This document shows positions 15,852-24,389 of a DNA stretch of 64,000 nucleotides, one piece after another. Position 1 is the first letter of the stretch. Each line of letters starts with the position of its first letter. The DNA is from Candidatus Eiseniibacteriota bacterium. GTDB lineage: Bacteria > Eisenbacteria > RBG-16-71-46 > CAIMUX01 > WJJG01. The notes beneath the pieces were generated by a model, which saw nothing but the letters and a program-made list of their open reading frames with translations, was not told the origin of the DNA and did no database searches. The stretch is from NCBI GenBank assembly GCA_023129715.1, contig JAGMBO010000082.1:1-64000 (forward strand). The letters are read 5' to 3'. A program made the translations under genes and the position numbers.

Positions 15852-17426
15852 ATGACGACAGGATCTCCGCTCCCCAACCCCTCCAGGACATCCGACAACC
15901 GCAGCGGCTGGGTCCGGCCGGCCGCACTGCTGGTCACTCTCGCGCTGGCGCTGGGCGCCTGCGGAGGACCGCAAGAGCAAGCCCCCCCTCCTCGAGCTTC
16001 CCGACCGGGGGATGATCGAGGCGTTCCGCGCCGAGACGGCGGCGGGCTACGCGACGCTTGATGCCGACAACCTCACGGGGGCCTTGGCGCACTTCGAGCG
16101 CCTGGCGGAGCGGGTTCCCGACAGTCCCATGGCTCCCTATCACATGGCCTGCGCCTATGCCCGCACCGGAAACGACACCGAGGCGCTGACCGCCCTGCGG
16201 CGGGCGGTCGACCTCGGCTACGCCAGCCCACACGATGCCGAGAGCGACCCGGATCTCGAAGCGCTGCAAACGTCGGCGCAGTGGGAGGCGTTGCGTGCCG
16301 GCATGGAAGCCAACCGCGAGGCGGCCCGGACAGCGCTGGCCGACGCGCTGCGCGAGGTTCCCCCCGAGCAAGAACCGCTCTTCCCGACACTCGACTCGCT
16401 GAGTGCGTTCTACACCGGACTCTACCGCCGCGCCTACGCGGCCGGACGGATCTACGCCCAGCCGCGCGTCGATCGGATGCGCCTCGAAGTCATCGGGCGG
16501 CGGCTGGCTGCACTCGAACGCTTCGCCCAGGCTCAGCCGGAGGACGCCTCGGACTATCCGCCCCTTCTCCATCGACTCGAGGCGCAGACGATGCTCGCCG
16601 ACATCGGCCAACTGCCTTGGACGGTCGGCCGAGAGGAGCTGGTGGCAACAGCCGATCAGATCCTCGCCCGCTTCCCCGACAGCCTCGGCGCAGCGACGGC
16701 GGATCTCTGGAAGGTGCGCGCCGATTGGTATGGGCGGCTCACCGGCGATGTGGCCAGCATGCCGGGCGAGGCTTGCGAGCAGGCGATCAGCAATCTGCGC
16801 GCCGTCGCCGTCCGCTACCCGGAGACCCCCGGCGGCTGTGAGGCGCTGGCCGAGGCGATCGAGATCACCGCCGAGTGCACGGGGCGCGACATCGAGCGCC
16901 TGCGCCCCCTGCTGACCGAGCTGCAGTCGCGCTGCCCCTTCACCCGGGAGAACCTCGGCCGCTTCATGTACACGATCAACGAGGTCAACCTGCTCGTCGA
17001 GGGCGTGCCCGGCTTCGTCGCCACCGACATCGATGGGCGCGACTGGCGGCTCGACGATCTGCGCGGCACGGTCGTACTGCTCGACTTCTGGGCCACCTGG
17101 TGCGGGCCCTGTGTCGCCGAGGTCCCCACTCTGGTCGCGCTGCGGGCGGGCTATCCCGAGCAGGATCTAGTGATCCTCGGAATCTCGCTCGATCGCTTCG
17201 CGCCGATGCCGGTGGAGGACTTGCGCAACTGGCTCGCCAAGAAGGGCATGGGCTGGCCGCAGATCTACACGGGCGACGGCTGGGACTCGCCCCTGGTCAA
17301 GCTCTTCAACGTACCGGCGATTCCCTTCCCGGTGCTGCTCGACCGCGAGGGCGCGTGATCGCCGCCGGTGGCGGGGCGCGGGGGGAAACGCTGGCGGCGA
17401 AGGTGGCCGAGTTGCTATCTGAGTAG
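15852..17426 (+). pseudogene. TlpA-like thioredoxin lipoprotein, frameshifted
   Basis: ATG 15852 (seven bases after AAGGAG) opens a lipoprotein signal with LALGACGG. The frame is lost at a run of seven C at 15982-15988; reading on in the next frame gives LLELPDRGMIEAFRAETAAG and a helical, TPR-like region of about 320 residues. A thioredoxin domain then follows with DGRDWRLDDLRG and LLDFWATWCGPCVAEVPTL. A second shift near 17349 (DREG, then VIAAGGGARGETLAAKVAELL in another frame) separates the natural C-terminus at 17426. Corrected, it would be a membrane-anchored thiol oxidoreductase of about 520 residues. Two single-base shifts in a gene otherwise under coding constraint suggest sequencing errors or very recent decay. 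Confidence 0.8.
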
Positions 17427-19286
17427 CAAAGCGCGCGCGGCGAGCGACCCACCCGGGGTCCGCGCCCTGACCCAGTACACACCCGAGGAGACCGTGCGCC
17501 CGTGGCGGTCGGTTCCATCCCAGAGGACCGGATAGGTTCCGGCAGGCTCGGTGATCGGATCGAGCCGGCGGATCAGGCGACCGGTCGCATCTTGGACGGA
17601 GAATTCGACTCGCGCGCTTGATACCGCGACGCCACCCTCCGCGACAGGCGACGGGATCGTCAGGACAAGCCGCACCTCTCCCCGCGCCGGACTGGCTCCC
17701 GCCAGCGCGAGCTGCCAGCCGCGGCGCAGCGCGGGTAGCTCGTCGACAAGGCCCTGGCTCGCCGGCAGGAGATCGGCGAAGTGGGGCAAGTGGTCCGACG
17801 CATTGCCGGTATCGTAAGCCTGCAGACCGTAGGTCGACAGATAGGATGCCGACATCCGCTCTGTCTGCAGGACCAGGTCTTTCGGACACTGCGTATTGCT
17901 GTCGGAGTAGATGATGAAGTCGAGCCGCCCCGGCCAGTAGCTGCTCCACTCGTTGTACCAGGTGTACCCCAGGGCATTGGTCGGCTGGCGGGGTACTTGA
18001 TCGAAGAAATCGGTCTCATCCCAGTCGGGGGCGAAGTCGGGGCCATAGGTCGCCTCGTCCTCGATGTCGCCCGTCAACAGCGTCTCAAGCTGCCGGAAGA
18101 GACCAACGAAGTTCATGTCCCCGGTGATCACGATCGGGTTCTCGCTGGTCAGGTCGAGCAGGCCTCCGGGGGTGCGCGCATCGCGCACGAAGGCCATGAT
18201 CGCATCGACCTGCTCCTGGCGCGCGGGATCGTTGTCACAGCAGCTCAAGTGGGCATTGATGATCAGGAGGTCATGCTCCCAGTCGCCGATCGGCGTGATC
18301 AAGTGCGCCCCCGCCCGATTCCCGGCGAGCGCCCAGGAGTCGAGAATCGTCGAGCGCGTCAGGAGCACCAAGTCGTTGATCTGGACTGCTTCCCAATCGC
18401 CACCCAGGTAGTTCTCGATGACCAGCCGTGTCTGGCTCGCGCTGTGATCGTAGATCTCTTGGAAGGCGATCACAGCGGGATCGATTGCCTGCAGCACACG
18501 CCCGAAGGAGGGCTGCTTGCCGGGGTCGAAGAGATCGTCGAAGTGCACGTTATACGTCACCAGTCGGCAGGCCCCACTCACCTCGGGCTCGAGCACCAGC
18601 GAGTCGATCGGTGCCACGCTGCCGACGTCGAAAACATAGGAAATCGCATTACCGGCATCGGGCGCCCAGTCCCCACCACCCTCCCAATCGTGAAACATGA
18701 CCTGGATCGTATCCCCGCTGAAGAGCGGGAAGCCGGCGGCGGGAACGGCGGAGCGTTCGAGGGCAATCTCGAATCCCGACCAGCTGTGGGTCGGACCGGA
18801 GAGGAAGCCGGCATCGGCCCAGGCGATCTGCTCCCAACCGCCGTCGTAGAAGAAGACGCCGCTGCGCGAACCGAAATCCCAGCGCAGCTCGGCCCCCACC
18901 GGGTAGAGCAGCAGCCCGGTGGCCGGGTCGTTGTCGGTGTCGAGGTAGAGCGAGAGGCTGTTGTCCGATTGCAGGATCAGATCGGTCGTCACCTCGAAGC
19001 GCAGATAGAGCCGCTCGGCGTCATCCACGATCCAGATCGACTGGAGGTCGATGCCGCTCGGGCCCCCATCTCCGGCGGGGTCGACATGCACGGCTGCCGT
19101 TCCTTCCCAATCGGGAAAGACGCCATCGAGGAAGACCCGGTGTTGCTCCGCACCCGCCCGGGGAAAGACGATCAGGACCGCGACCAGCAGGCAGGCCGCG
19201 AGCACCGCGACGCGGCGGGCAGCCGGGGCCCGTTCGTCCTGCCGCGCATCACTCGATCGTCTGTCTCGTAGGTGCGTACCGATCAC
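17415..19286 (-). CDS. Secreted endonuclease/exonuclease/phosphatase-family protein with FlgD-like tail
   Basis: GTG 19286 has AGGGA upstream. The 623-residue product has a signal peptide (to about residue 46), an N-terminal beta-rich domain (about 50-230, with YLRFEVT..LILQSDN and LYLDTDNDPATG, like secreted sugar- or surface-binding modules), and an EEP hydrolase domain. That domain shows LVTYNVHFDD, IAFQEIYD, INAHLSCCDND, VITGDMNFVG and NASDHLPHFADL. The tail is a FlgD-like Ig domain (ARVEFSVQDATGRLIRRL, YPVLWDGTDRHGRTVSSG). All Asn, Glu, Asp and His catalytic positions of the EEP fold are visible. It probably cleaves extracellular nucleic acid or phosphodiesters. Its 3' end overlaps that of the TlpA-like gene by 12 bases, convergently. 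Confidence 0.85.
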   Translation of the reverse strand: MIGTHLRDRRSSDARQDERAPAARRVAVLAACLLVAVLIVFPRAGAEQHRVFLDGVFPDWEGTAAVHVDPAGDGGPSGIDLQSIWIVDDAERLYLRFEVTTDLILQSDNSLSLYLDTDNDPATGLLLYPVGAELRWDFGSRSGVFFYDGGWEQIAWADAGFLSGPTHSWSGFEIALERSAVPAAGFPLFSGDTIQVMFHDWEGGGDWAPDAGNAISYVFDVGSVAPIDSLVLEPEVSGACRLVTYNVHFDDLFDPGKQPSFGRVLQAIDPAVIAFQEIYDHSASQTRLVIENYLGGDWEAVQINDLVLLTRSTILDSWALAGNRAGAHLITPIGDWEHDLLIINAHLSCCDNDPARQEQVDAIMAFVRDARTPGGLLDLTSENPIVITGDMNFVGLFRQLETLLTGDIEDEATYGPDFAPDWDETDFFDQVPRQPTNALGYTWYNEWSSYWPGRLDFIIYSDSNTQCPKDLVLQTERMSASYLSTYGLQAYDTGNASDHLPHFADLLPASQGLVDELPALRRGWQLALAGASPARGEVRLVLTIPSPVAEGGVAVSSARVEFSVQDATGRLIRRLDPITEPAGTYPVLWDGTDRHGRTVSSGVYWVRARTPGGSLAARALLLR

Positions 19287-19733
19287 CTCGCTGGTCCCTC
19301 CCCACGCGTCCGGCCGAGATCCGAAGCGCTTGGATATACACCGCTATCCCAACGCATATCCATTTCTCCCCTGTTCACTAGCCTCAGAGGGCTGCGCTCC
19401 GGGCAGCAGCCATCTATCTTATAGTATACCACTGCTCCGGGCCGATCTCCGGCTCTTCCGCCCGGTGGCACGCGAGACATCCCGCCCCTCACTGTGTGGC
19501 CCGTAGCAAGGACGGTGCCACAGGCGCGGCATCACCACCGACGCCGGGTGTCGCCTGCTCCCAGATGCCCCGCTGGCGCCATGGCGACCCGCGAGGGGGG
19601 CTGTCGCGCCGGATGTGACAATCGCCCCTGGTCGTCGGACTATGAGCCGTGGGCGCGGGGTTCTCGAAGGGTAGCTGGACCGGCGGGCTACACGGGAGGT
19701 ATGGGCCGCCTCGCTCGGTTTCGGGACGCGGGA
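19287..19733. other. Intergenic region between feoB and the EEP gene
   Basis: About 450 bases with no supported gene. On the minus strand tatactataagat near 19420 is a possible -10 region for the EEP gene, in a locally A/T-rich patch; I see no convincing -35. Confidence 0.4.
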
Positions 19734-19760
19734 GCAACTCATCCCAAACCGATGAGTTGC
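19734..19760 (-). terminator. Hairpin at feoB 3' end
   Basis: gcaactcat (19734-19742) and atgagttgc (19752-19760) form a perfect 9-bp stem with a 9-base loop. The feoB stop codon (19739-19741) lies inside the stem. No T-run follows on the minus strand, so termination strength is uncertain. Confidence 0.5.
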
Positions 19761-21940
19761 CCCCCCTGATAGATGGCGAAGGCGACCAACCAGGCGAGCG
19801 CGAGCTGATAGCCGACGTCGAACCACATCCAGCGCGTGCCGATCTCGCGGCGGATGGTCAGGATCGCGACGATGCACGGCGTATAGAGCAGGACGAAGGC
19901 CATGTAGGCGAGTGCGACGAGCGGGCTGATTCCGTTCTTGGGATCCCGTAGCGCCGAGGTCAGGCCGGCGTCGATCTCCTCGTCATCTTCCTGACCGATC
20001 TGATAGATGACCGCCAGGGAGGAGACCACGACTTCCTTGGCCACGAAACCGGTGATCAAGGACACCCCGAGCTGCCAATCGAATCCGAGCGGGCGCAAGA
20101 CCGGTTCGATCGCCTTACCGAGGCGTCCCATGATCGAGTACTCGATCGAGGCCGCCGCCTGTCGGCGTTCTGCTGCTGCCTCCTCCGCAGACACCCCAGC
20201 CACGGCGGCCCCATCCGCCGAGATGCTCTGCACTGCAACCGCGTCTTCCTGCGCGCCGGTCACCACGACCGCTTCGCCCCTGCTCACGAAAGGCCCGGGC
20301 TGCGGGGCGCGCGGAAAGACACTCATCACCCAGAGCACCAGCGAGGCGATCAGGATCACGCCTCCCATCTTCTTCAGATAGTGGCGCGAGCGTTCCCACA
20401 CGTGGAAGAGCAGTCCCCACCCCGTCGGCCAGCGGTAGGGCGGCAGCTCCATGACGAACGGCGCCGCCTCGTGCCGGAAGAGGGTGCGGCTGAAGAGCCG
20501 GCCGATGAGGAGCGCTACCAGGATGCCGAAGAGGTAGACGAGCATGATCACATTGCCCGCCTGACGTTCAAAGAAGGCGCCGGCAAAGAGGATGTAGACC
20601 GGCAGCCGCGCGCTGCACGACATGTGCGACAAGACCAGCGAGGTCAAGATCCGGTCGCGGCGACTCTCCAGCGTGCGCGTCGCCATGATCGCCGGCACGG
20701 TGCAACCGAAGCCCATCAACATCGGGATGAACGACTTGCCGTGCAGGCCGAGTAGGTGCATGACGCGGTCCATGATGAAGGCCGCGCGCGCCATGTAGCC
20801 CGAATCTTCGAGAATCGAGATCCCCAGGAAGAGCAGCATGATGTTGGGCATGAAGATCGCCACCGAGCCGACCCCGGAGATGACGCCGTCGACCAGCGCC
20901 TCGCGAATGAGCCCCGCGGGCAGGGCGGCCTGCGCACTTCCGGCCAGGTGTTCGACCAGCCAGGCGATCACCGTCTGGGGATAGGCCCCCAGAGTGAAGG
21001 TGCCGTTGAAGAGCAACCACATGAAGGCAAAGAAGATCGGCAGACCGAAGATGCGGTGAGTCAAGACCCGGTCGAGCTGGCTCGAGAACTCCATGCGGTC
21101 GACCGTCTGCGAGACGAACACCTCGCGCAGCAGTCCGCTGATGAAGCCATAGCGCCCTTCCATGATCGTGCGCGAGGGCTCCTGCCCCGCCGCTTGTTCG
21201 ACGCGTTGCCGGAGATCATCGATCGCCGCCAGGATCGCGCGGGCCGCGGGCACGCGGTTGTGCAAGATCTCGACGATGTGCGGGTCGCCTTCGAGGAGCT
21301 TGGTTGCCAGGTAGCGCGCCGGGACCCCGAGACGTTCCCCACCTGCGGCAGCGATGCGGGTGGTGAGATCGGCGACGACCTCTTCCAAGTGCGTGCCGAA
21401 GGAGATCGGCACGTGGCGATGGCGGGCGCTGCGGTTCTCGCTCAGGCGGATGACCGCCTCGAGCAGCGCTTGCTTACCCTCACCCCGATGCGCGACCGTG
21501 GTGACGACCGGTGTGCCGAGCAATGTTTCCAAACGCCCGCGATCGAGACGCGCACCGGAGGCGCTGAACTCGTCCCACATGTTGAGGTCGACGATCACAT
21601 CGACGCCCATCTCGAGCAGCTGTGTGGTCAAGTAGAGATTGCGCTCGAGATTGCCGCTGTCGACGACGTCGATGACGACATCGGGCAACTCATCGATGAT
21701 GTACTCGCGGGCGATGCGTTCCTCGATCGAGTAGGCCGTCAGCGAGTAGATCCCGGGCAGATCAACGAACTCGAAGCGATAGCCCCCATAGGTCACCGCC
21801 CCGGACTTGCGCTCGACCGTCACCCCAGGCCAGTTGCCGACCTGGTGGTGCAGGCCGGTGAGCAGATTGAAGACGCTGGTCTTGCCTGAGTTGGGATTGC
21901 CCGCCAGGGCGACACGGATCGTGCGGGTGACCGGCTGCAT
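19739..21940 (-). CDS. feoB: Ferrous iron transporter FeoB
   Basis: ATG 21940 directly abuts the feoA stop. The 733-residue protein has an N-terminal G domain (GNPNSGKTS at 14-22, VDLPGIYSLTAYS, NMWDE) and spacer. The membrane domain has both Gate motifs (GFGCTVPAIMATRTLE and the later LYTPCIVAILTIRRE). FeoB imports Fe(II), with nucleotide hydrolysis by the G domain. An acidic/Ala-rich loop of about 60 residues between membrane helices (GAQEDAVAVQSISAD, AEEAAAERRQAAAS) is longer than usual but occurs in the family at this place. Expression should follow the DtxR-type palindrome at 23293. Confidence 0.97.
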   Translation of the reverse strand: MQPVTRTIRVALAGNPNSGKTSVFNLLTGLHHQVGNWPGVTVERKSGAVTYGGYRFEFVDLPGIYSLTAYSIEERIAREYIIDELPDVVIDVVDSGNLERNLYLTTQLLEMGVDVIVDLNMWDEFSASGARLDRGRLETLLGTPVVTTVAHRGEGKQALLEAVIRLSENRSARHRHVPISFGTHLEEVVADLTTRIAAAGGERLGVPARYLATKLLEGDPHIVEILHNRVPAARAILAAIDDLRQRVEQAAGQEPSRTIMEGRYGFISGLLREVFVSQTVDRMEFSSQLDRVLTHRIFGLPIFFAFMWLLFNGTFTLGAYPQTVIAWLVEHLAGSAQAALPAGLIREALVDGVISGVGSVAIFMPNIMLLFLGISILEDSGYMARAAFIMDRVMHLLGLHGKSFIPMLMGFGCTVPAIMATRTLESRRDRILTSLVLSHMSCSARLPVYILFAGAFFERQAGNVIMLVYLFGILVALLIGRLFSRTLFRHEAAPFVMELPPYRWPTGWGLLFHVWERSRHYLKKMGGVILIASLVLWVMSVFPRAPQPGPFVSRGEAVVVTGAQEDAVAVQSISADGAAVAGVSAEEAAAERRQAAASIEYSIMGRLGKAIEPVLRPLGFDWQLGVSLITGFVAKEVVVSSLAVIYQIGQEDDEEIDAGLTSALRDPKNGISPLVALAYMAFVLLYTPCIVAILTIRREIGTRWMWFDVGYQLALAWLVAFAIYQGGQLIGLG

Positions 21941-22393
21941 CTAGGATCCGCTCCGCCGGCCGCGTCCCCGACGCCACCAGCCCCGGCCGCGGGCCCAGCC
22001 CCAACGGCGTCCCGCCCCTCCGGCGGCCCCCGGCTCGGCCGCCTCGGCCGGCTCGGCCGAGGCGCAGCGCCCATGCCAGTGCCCGGCATGACGCCGGCCG
22101 GGAGCATGACGGAAGCCGCCCGGCATCCAGACCACCTCGTCGACCTGGATCGCACGCGCCTCCTCGCGCCGCAAGGTGATGTGGCCTCCGAGAACACGAT
22201 ACTCGACCGGATCAGCGAGCGGCGCCTGCTTGACCATCACGACCTCTGCGCCTTCGCGCAGGCCCAGGCTCCGCAGCCGGTCGCGCAGCACCTGGCTGCC
22301 GCCGAGCGTGACGATCTTCGCCCCCTGGCAGGGAAGCAGCCGGTCGAGGGAGATGGGGCCCACCGGCAGGAAGGGGTGCTCATTGCGTCGCAT
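21941..22393 (-). CDS. feoA: FeoA-domain protein with Arg/Gly/Trp-rich tail
   Basis: Start ATG 22393 overlaps the 3' end of the dtxR-like gene and has a GAGGGCGG stretch upstream. Residues about 15-90 form the SH3-like FeoA domain (LGGSQVLRDRLRSLGLREGAEV, GGHITLRREEARAIQVDEV). A long tail rich in His, Arg, Gly and Trp follows (RHAPGRRHAGHWHG, then GRRWGWARGRGWWRRGRGRR), making the protein 150 residues against about 80 for typical FeoA. FeoA supports FeoB function on the cytoplasmic face. The His-rich part could bind metal and the Arg-rich end could bind nucleic acid or lipid; both are guesses. Confidence 0.85.
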   Translation of the reverse strand: MRRNEHPFLPVGPISLDRLLPCQGAKIVTLGGSQVLRDRLRSLGLREGAEVVMVKQAPLADPVEYRVLGGHITLRREEARAIQVDEVVWMPGGFRHAPGRRHAGHWHGRCASAEPAEAAEPGAAGGAGRRWGWARGRGWWRRGRGRRSGS

Positions 22394-23270
22394 CGCCACC
22401 GCCCTCGTTCTCACCGGCCGGGGTCAGCAGGATCGCCGCCGCCTGTTGCGGCGGCAGCGCGAGCTCACGCCCTTGGACCCGGATGATGGTTGCGTTTCCC
22501 TGCCCCCCCCCACCCACCACCTCGACCGCCACGCCCGGCAGCAGCCCGCGGCGCATCAAGTCGAACCGTGAGGCCTGGTCTCCCCAGAGACGCGCGATCA
22601 ATCCGCGGGCGCCGGCGGGGAGTGCTGGGAGAAAGGTAAGTCCCTGCTCACCACAGTGCAACGCGACGCCGCTCTGCGGCGGGAGCCCCTCGGGCGCATC
22701 GGGGCAATGCGTCCCCGGCATGCCCGCGCGCCCGAAATGCGTGCGGAAGCGCTCCAAGAAACTCTCCTCCACCCCGGGACAGGTCTGGATGTACTCGACA
22801 AAGGCGGCCAGGCGCTCGAGGGTGTGCGGCGAGAGATGGTGTTCCATACGACACGCGTCCTGCTCGGCGGTCTCGCCGGCCACGCCGAGGATCTCGGCGA
22901 GAAACCGCTGCAGCAGGCTGTGACGGGCAGCAACTCGAGTGGCGATGGCCGCCCCCTCGGGCGTCAACTCGACCAACTCGCGCGCCTCGTGCTCCACGAG
23001 TCCCTTCTCGGCCAACGCGCGCAGCGCCCAGGTGACGGTCGGCATGCGGACCGCCTTGGCGCGGGCGATGTCCCGCACCCGGACCTCGGGCTGCTCGGCC
23101 GCAAGGGCGAGAATGATCTCGAGGTAGTCCTCGAGCGTCTCGCTCAGTCCGTCACTGGGCCGCGGACTCGAGTGGGGGCGATCACCGCCGGACCTGGGTC
23201 CGCCACGTGATCCCGTCCGCTCGGCGCTTGCCTTGCGGGATGTATCTTTCTGACGACTCTCCATCGACAT
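22380..23270 (-). CDS. DtxR/MntR-family iron- or manganese-dependent repressor
   Basis: I take ATG 23270 (ATG 23264 is equally possible, with GGATGG better spaced); the longest frame would start inside the palindrome at 23293-23312. The 296-residue protein has a basic Ser-rich N-tail, the winged helix (TLEDYLEIILALAAE, VRVRDIARAKAVRMPTVTWALRALAEKGLV), and the dimer/metal domain with CRMEHHLSPHTLERL (Cys, Glu, His, His ligands of DtxR proteins). An SH3/FeoA-like C-terminal domain completes it. With metal bound it should repress feoAB and itself. Confidence 0.92.
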   Translation of the reverse strand: MSMESRQKDTSRKASAERTGSRGGPRSGGDRPHSSPRPSDGLSETLEDYLEIILALAAEQPEVRVRDIARAKAVRMPTVTWALRALAEKGLVEHEARELVELTPEGAAIATRVAARHSLLQRFLAEILGVAGETAEQDACRMEHHLSPHTLERLAAFVEYIQTCPGVEESFLERFRTHFGRAGMPGTHCPDAPEGLPPQSGVALHCGEQGLTFLPALPAGARGLIARLWGDQASRFDLMRRGLLPGVAVEVVGGGGQGNATIIRVQGRELALPPQQAAAILLTPAGENEGGGDATQ

Positions 23271-23292
23271 CCCATCCGGAAGAGATCGGCAC

Positions 23293-23312
23293 TTGTTAGA
23301 TGAATCTAACAA
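23293..23312. promoter_or_regulatory. DtxR-type operator palindrome
   Basis: TTGTTAGATGAATCTAACAA has perfect 9-bp arms around a two-base centre, 23 bases upstream of the chosen repressor start. It resembles the TTAG..CTAA half-sites of IdeR/DtxR regulators. Two direct copies of cctagatga follow at 23344 and 23358 toward the divergent gene. Confidence 0.8.
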
Positions 23313-23512
23313 CCATACGCCTCTTCCCGCTTTCGGGCAAGCTCCTAGATGACTGTCCCTAGATGATTGCGGCGGCGATATCCACTAATGTATTGTCATA
23401 CAGCACGATAGGATCATGGCAACGATCGTCTGGACGCGTCCTGCCCTGGCCGCCACAATCAGACCTAAGCTGGGCGGTGCGGGTCCAGCCCCAGGAGCCC
23501 CCCGGCCCCAAG

Positions 23513-23614
23513 AAGCCGGCCGGCCGCAGAAGCTCGCCGGCCGCAGAAGCTCGCCGGCCGCAGAAGCTCGCCGGCCGAAGGAGCTCGCCAGCCGAAGGAG
23601 CCCGCCGGCCGAAG
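23513..23614. repeat. Six 17-bp tandem repeats in a leader
   Basis: Units such as aagctcgccggccgcag repeat six times without length change, drifting in the last three units to forms ending ccgaag with gaaggag across unit borders. Period 17 is not a multiple of three, consistent with noncoding DNA. The array leads into GGAGGAAGG, the ribosome-binding site of the next gene. Confidence 0.9.
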
Positions 23615-23647
23615 GAGGAGAAGCTGCCGGCGCGTTGGAGGAAGGCA

Positions 23648-24373
23648 GTGAACGCACCACCGAGAGCTCGGGGCAGACTCTGGCTGGCCGCCGGGTTGAT
23701 CGTGGCTGCTCTCCTCATCCTGATCGCTCTCGCCACGCACTTGGGTCCGGCGCTTGTCGATCTCTTCCGCGACCGACAGACCTTGCAGACCTTTCTCGAC
23801 CGTCAAGGCGCCTGGGCGCCTGTCGCGCTGATCGCGCTTCAGGTGGCTCAGGTCGTCGCCGCACCGATCCCGGGACATCTGCTCGCAGTCGCCAGCGGGT
23901 TCTTCTTCGGGCCCTGGCTCGGAACGCTCTATACGGTCGTCGGGGTCGGCATCGGCAGCACGATCGCCCTCGGCCTGGCGCGTTGGCTCGGCCGTCCCCT
24001 GATCGAGCGCATGGTGCCACCCGGCGCGCTTGCCCGCATCGACGTCTGGGCCGCGCAGCGGGGCCCCCTCTTTTTCTTCCTCTTCTTCCTGCTCCCCTTC
24101 CTCCCAGACGATCTCGCCTGCTTCGCGGTGGGCTTGAGTCCCCTGCCCCTGCTATGGATGCTCCTGATCATCATCCTGGCACGTCTCCCGGGCCACTTGA
24201 TCGCCGCCTGGATCGGCGCGACGGCCGAGCGCTTGCCGCTGGCCGGGTGGGCCGTCCTCTTGGCGGCAACGCTGGTGCTCGTGGGGCTCTACCTACTCCA
24301 TCGACGACGGATCGAACGCTGGTTCCTCGCGCAGTTGGAACACCGCGCAGGAGGCACGGGAGGGGCATCATGA
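23648..24373 (+). CDS. TVP38/TMEM64 (VTT domain) membrane protein
   Basis: GTG 23648 follows GGAGGAAGG; a longer frame from 23363 would translate the 17-bp repeats and is rejected. The 241-residue protein has an N-terminal membrane helix (WLAAGLIVAALLILIALA) and a VTT core: AAPIPGHLLAVASGFFFGPW, GVGIGSTIALGLARWLG, LFFFLFFLLPFLPDDLACFAVGLS and a last helix near the C-terminus. VTT/DedA-type proteins are lipid scramblases or transporters of the inner membrane. It precedes an LpxL-like acyltransferase, consistent with a membrane-lipid role. Confidence 0.88.
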   Translation: MNAPPRARGRLWLAAGLIVAALLILIALATHLGPALVDLFRDRQTLQTFLDRQGAWAPVALIALQVAQVVAAPIPGHLLAVASGFFFGPWLGTLYTVVGVGIGSTIALGLARWLGRPLIERMVPPGALARIDVWAAQRGPLFFFLFFLLPFLPDDLACFAVGLSPLPLLWMLLIIILARLPGHLIAAWIGATAERLPLAGWAVLLAATLVLVGLYLLHRRRIERWFLAQLEHRAGGTGGAS

Positions 24374-24389
24374 CCGAGGCCACCGCAGC

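Noticed and set aside
17781-19271. 496-residue plus-strand open frame
   Set aside because: It is the antisense of the EEP-family gene, full of His/Arg/Asp shadow composition with no domain; GC-rich genes often leave such frames open.
20756-21889. 377-residue plus-strand open frame
   Set aside because: Antisense shadow of feoB.
23363-23647. N-terminal extension of the VTT protein
   Set aside because: It would translate the 17-bp repeats in shifting frames; the GTG at 23648 has a perfect ribosome-binding site and is followed by the first membrane helix.
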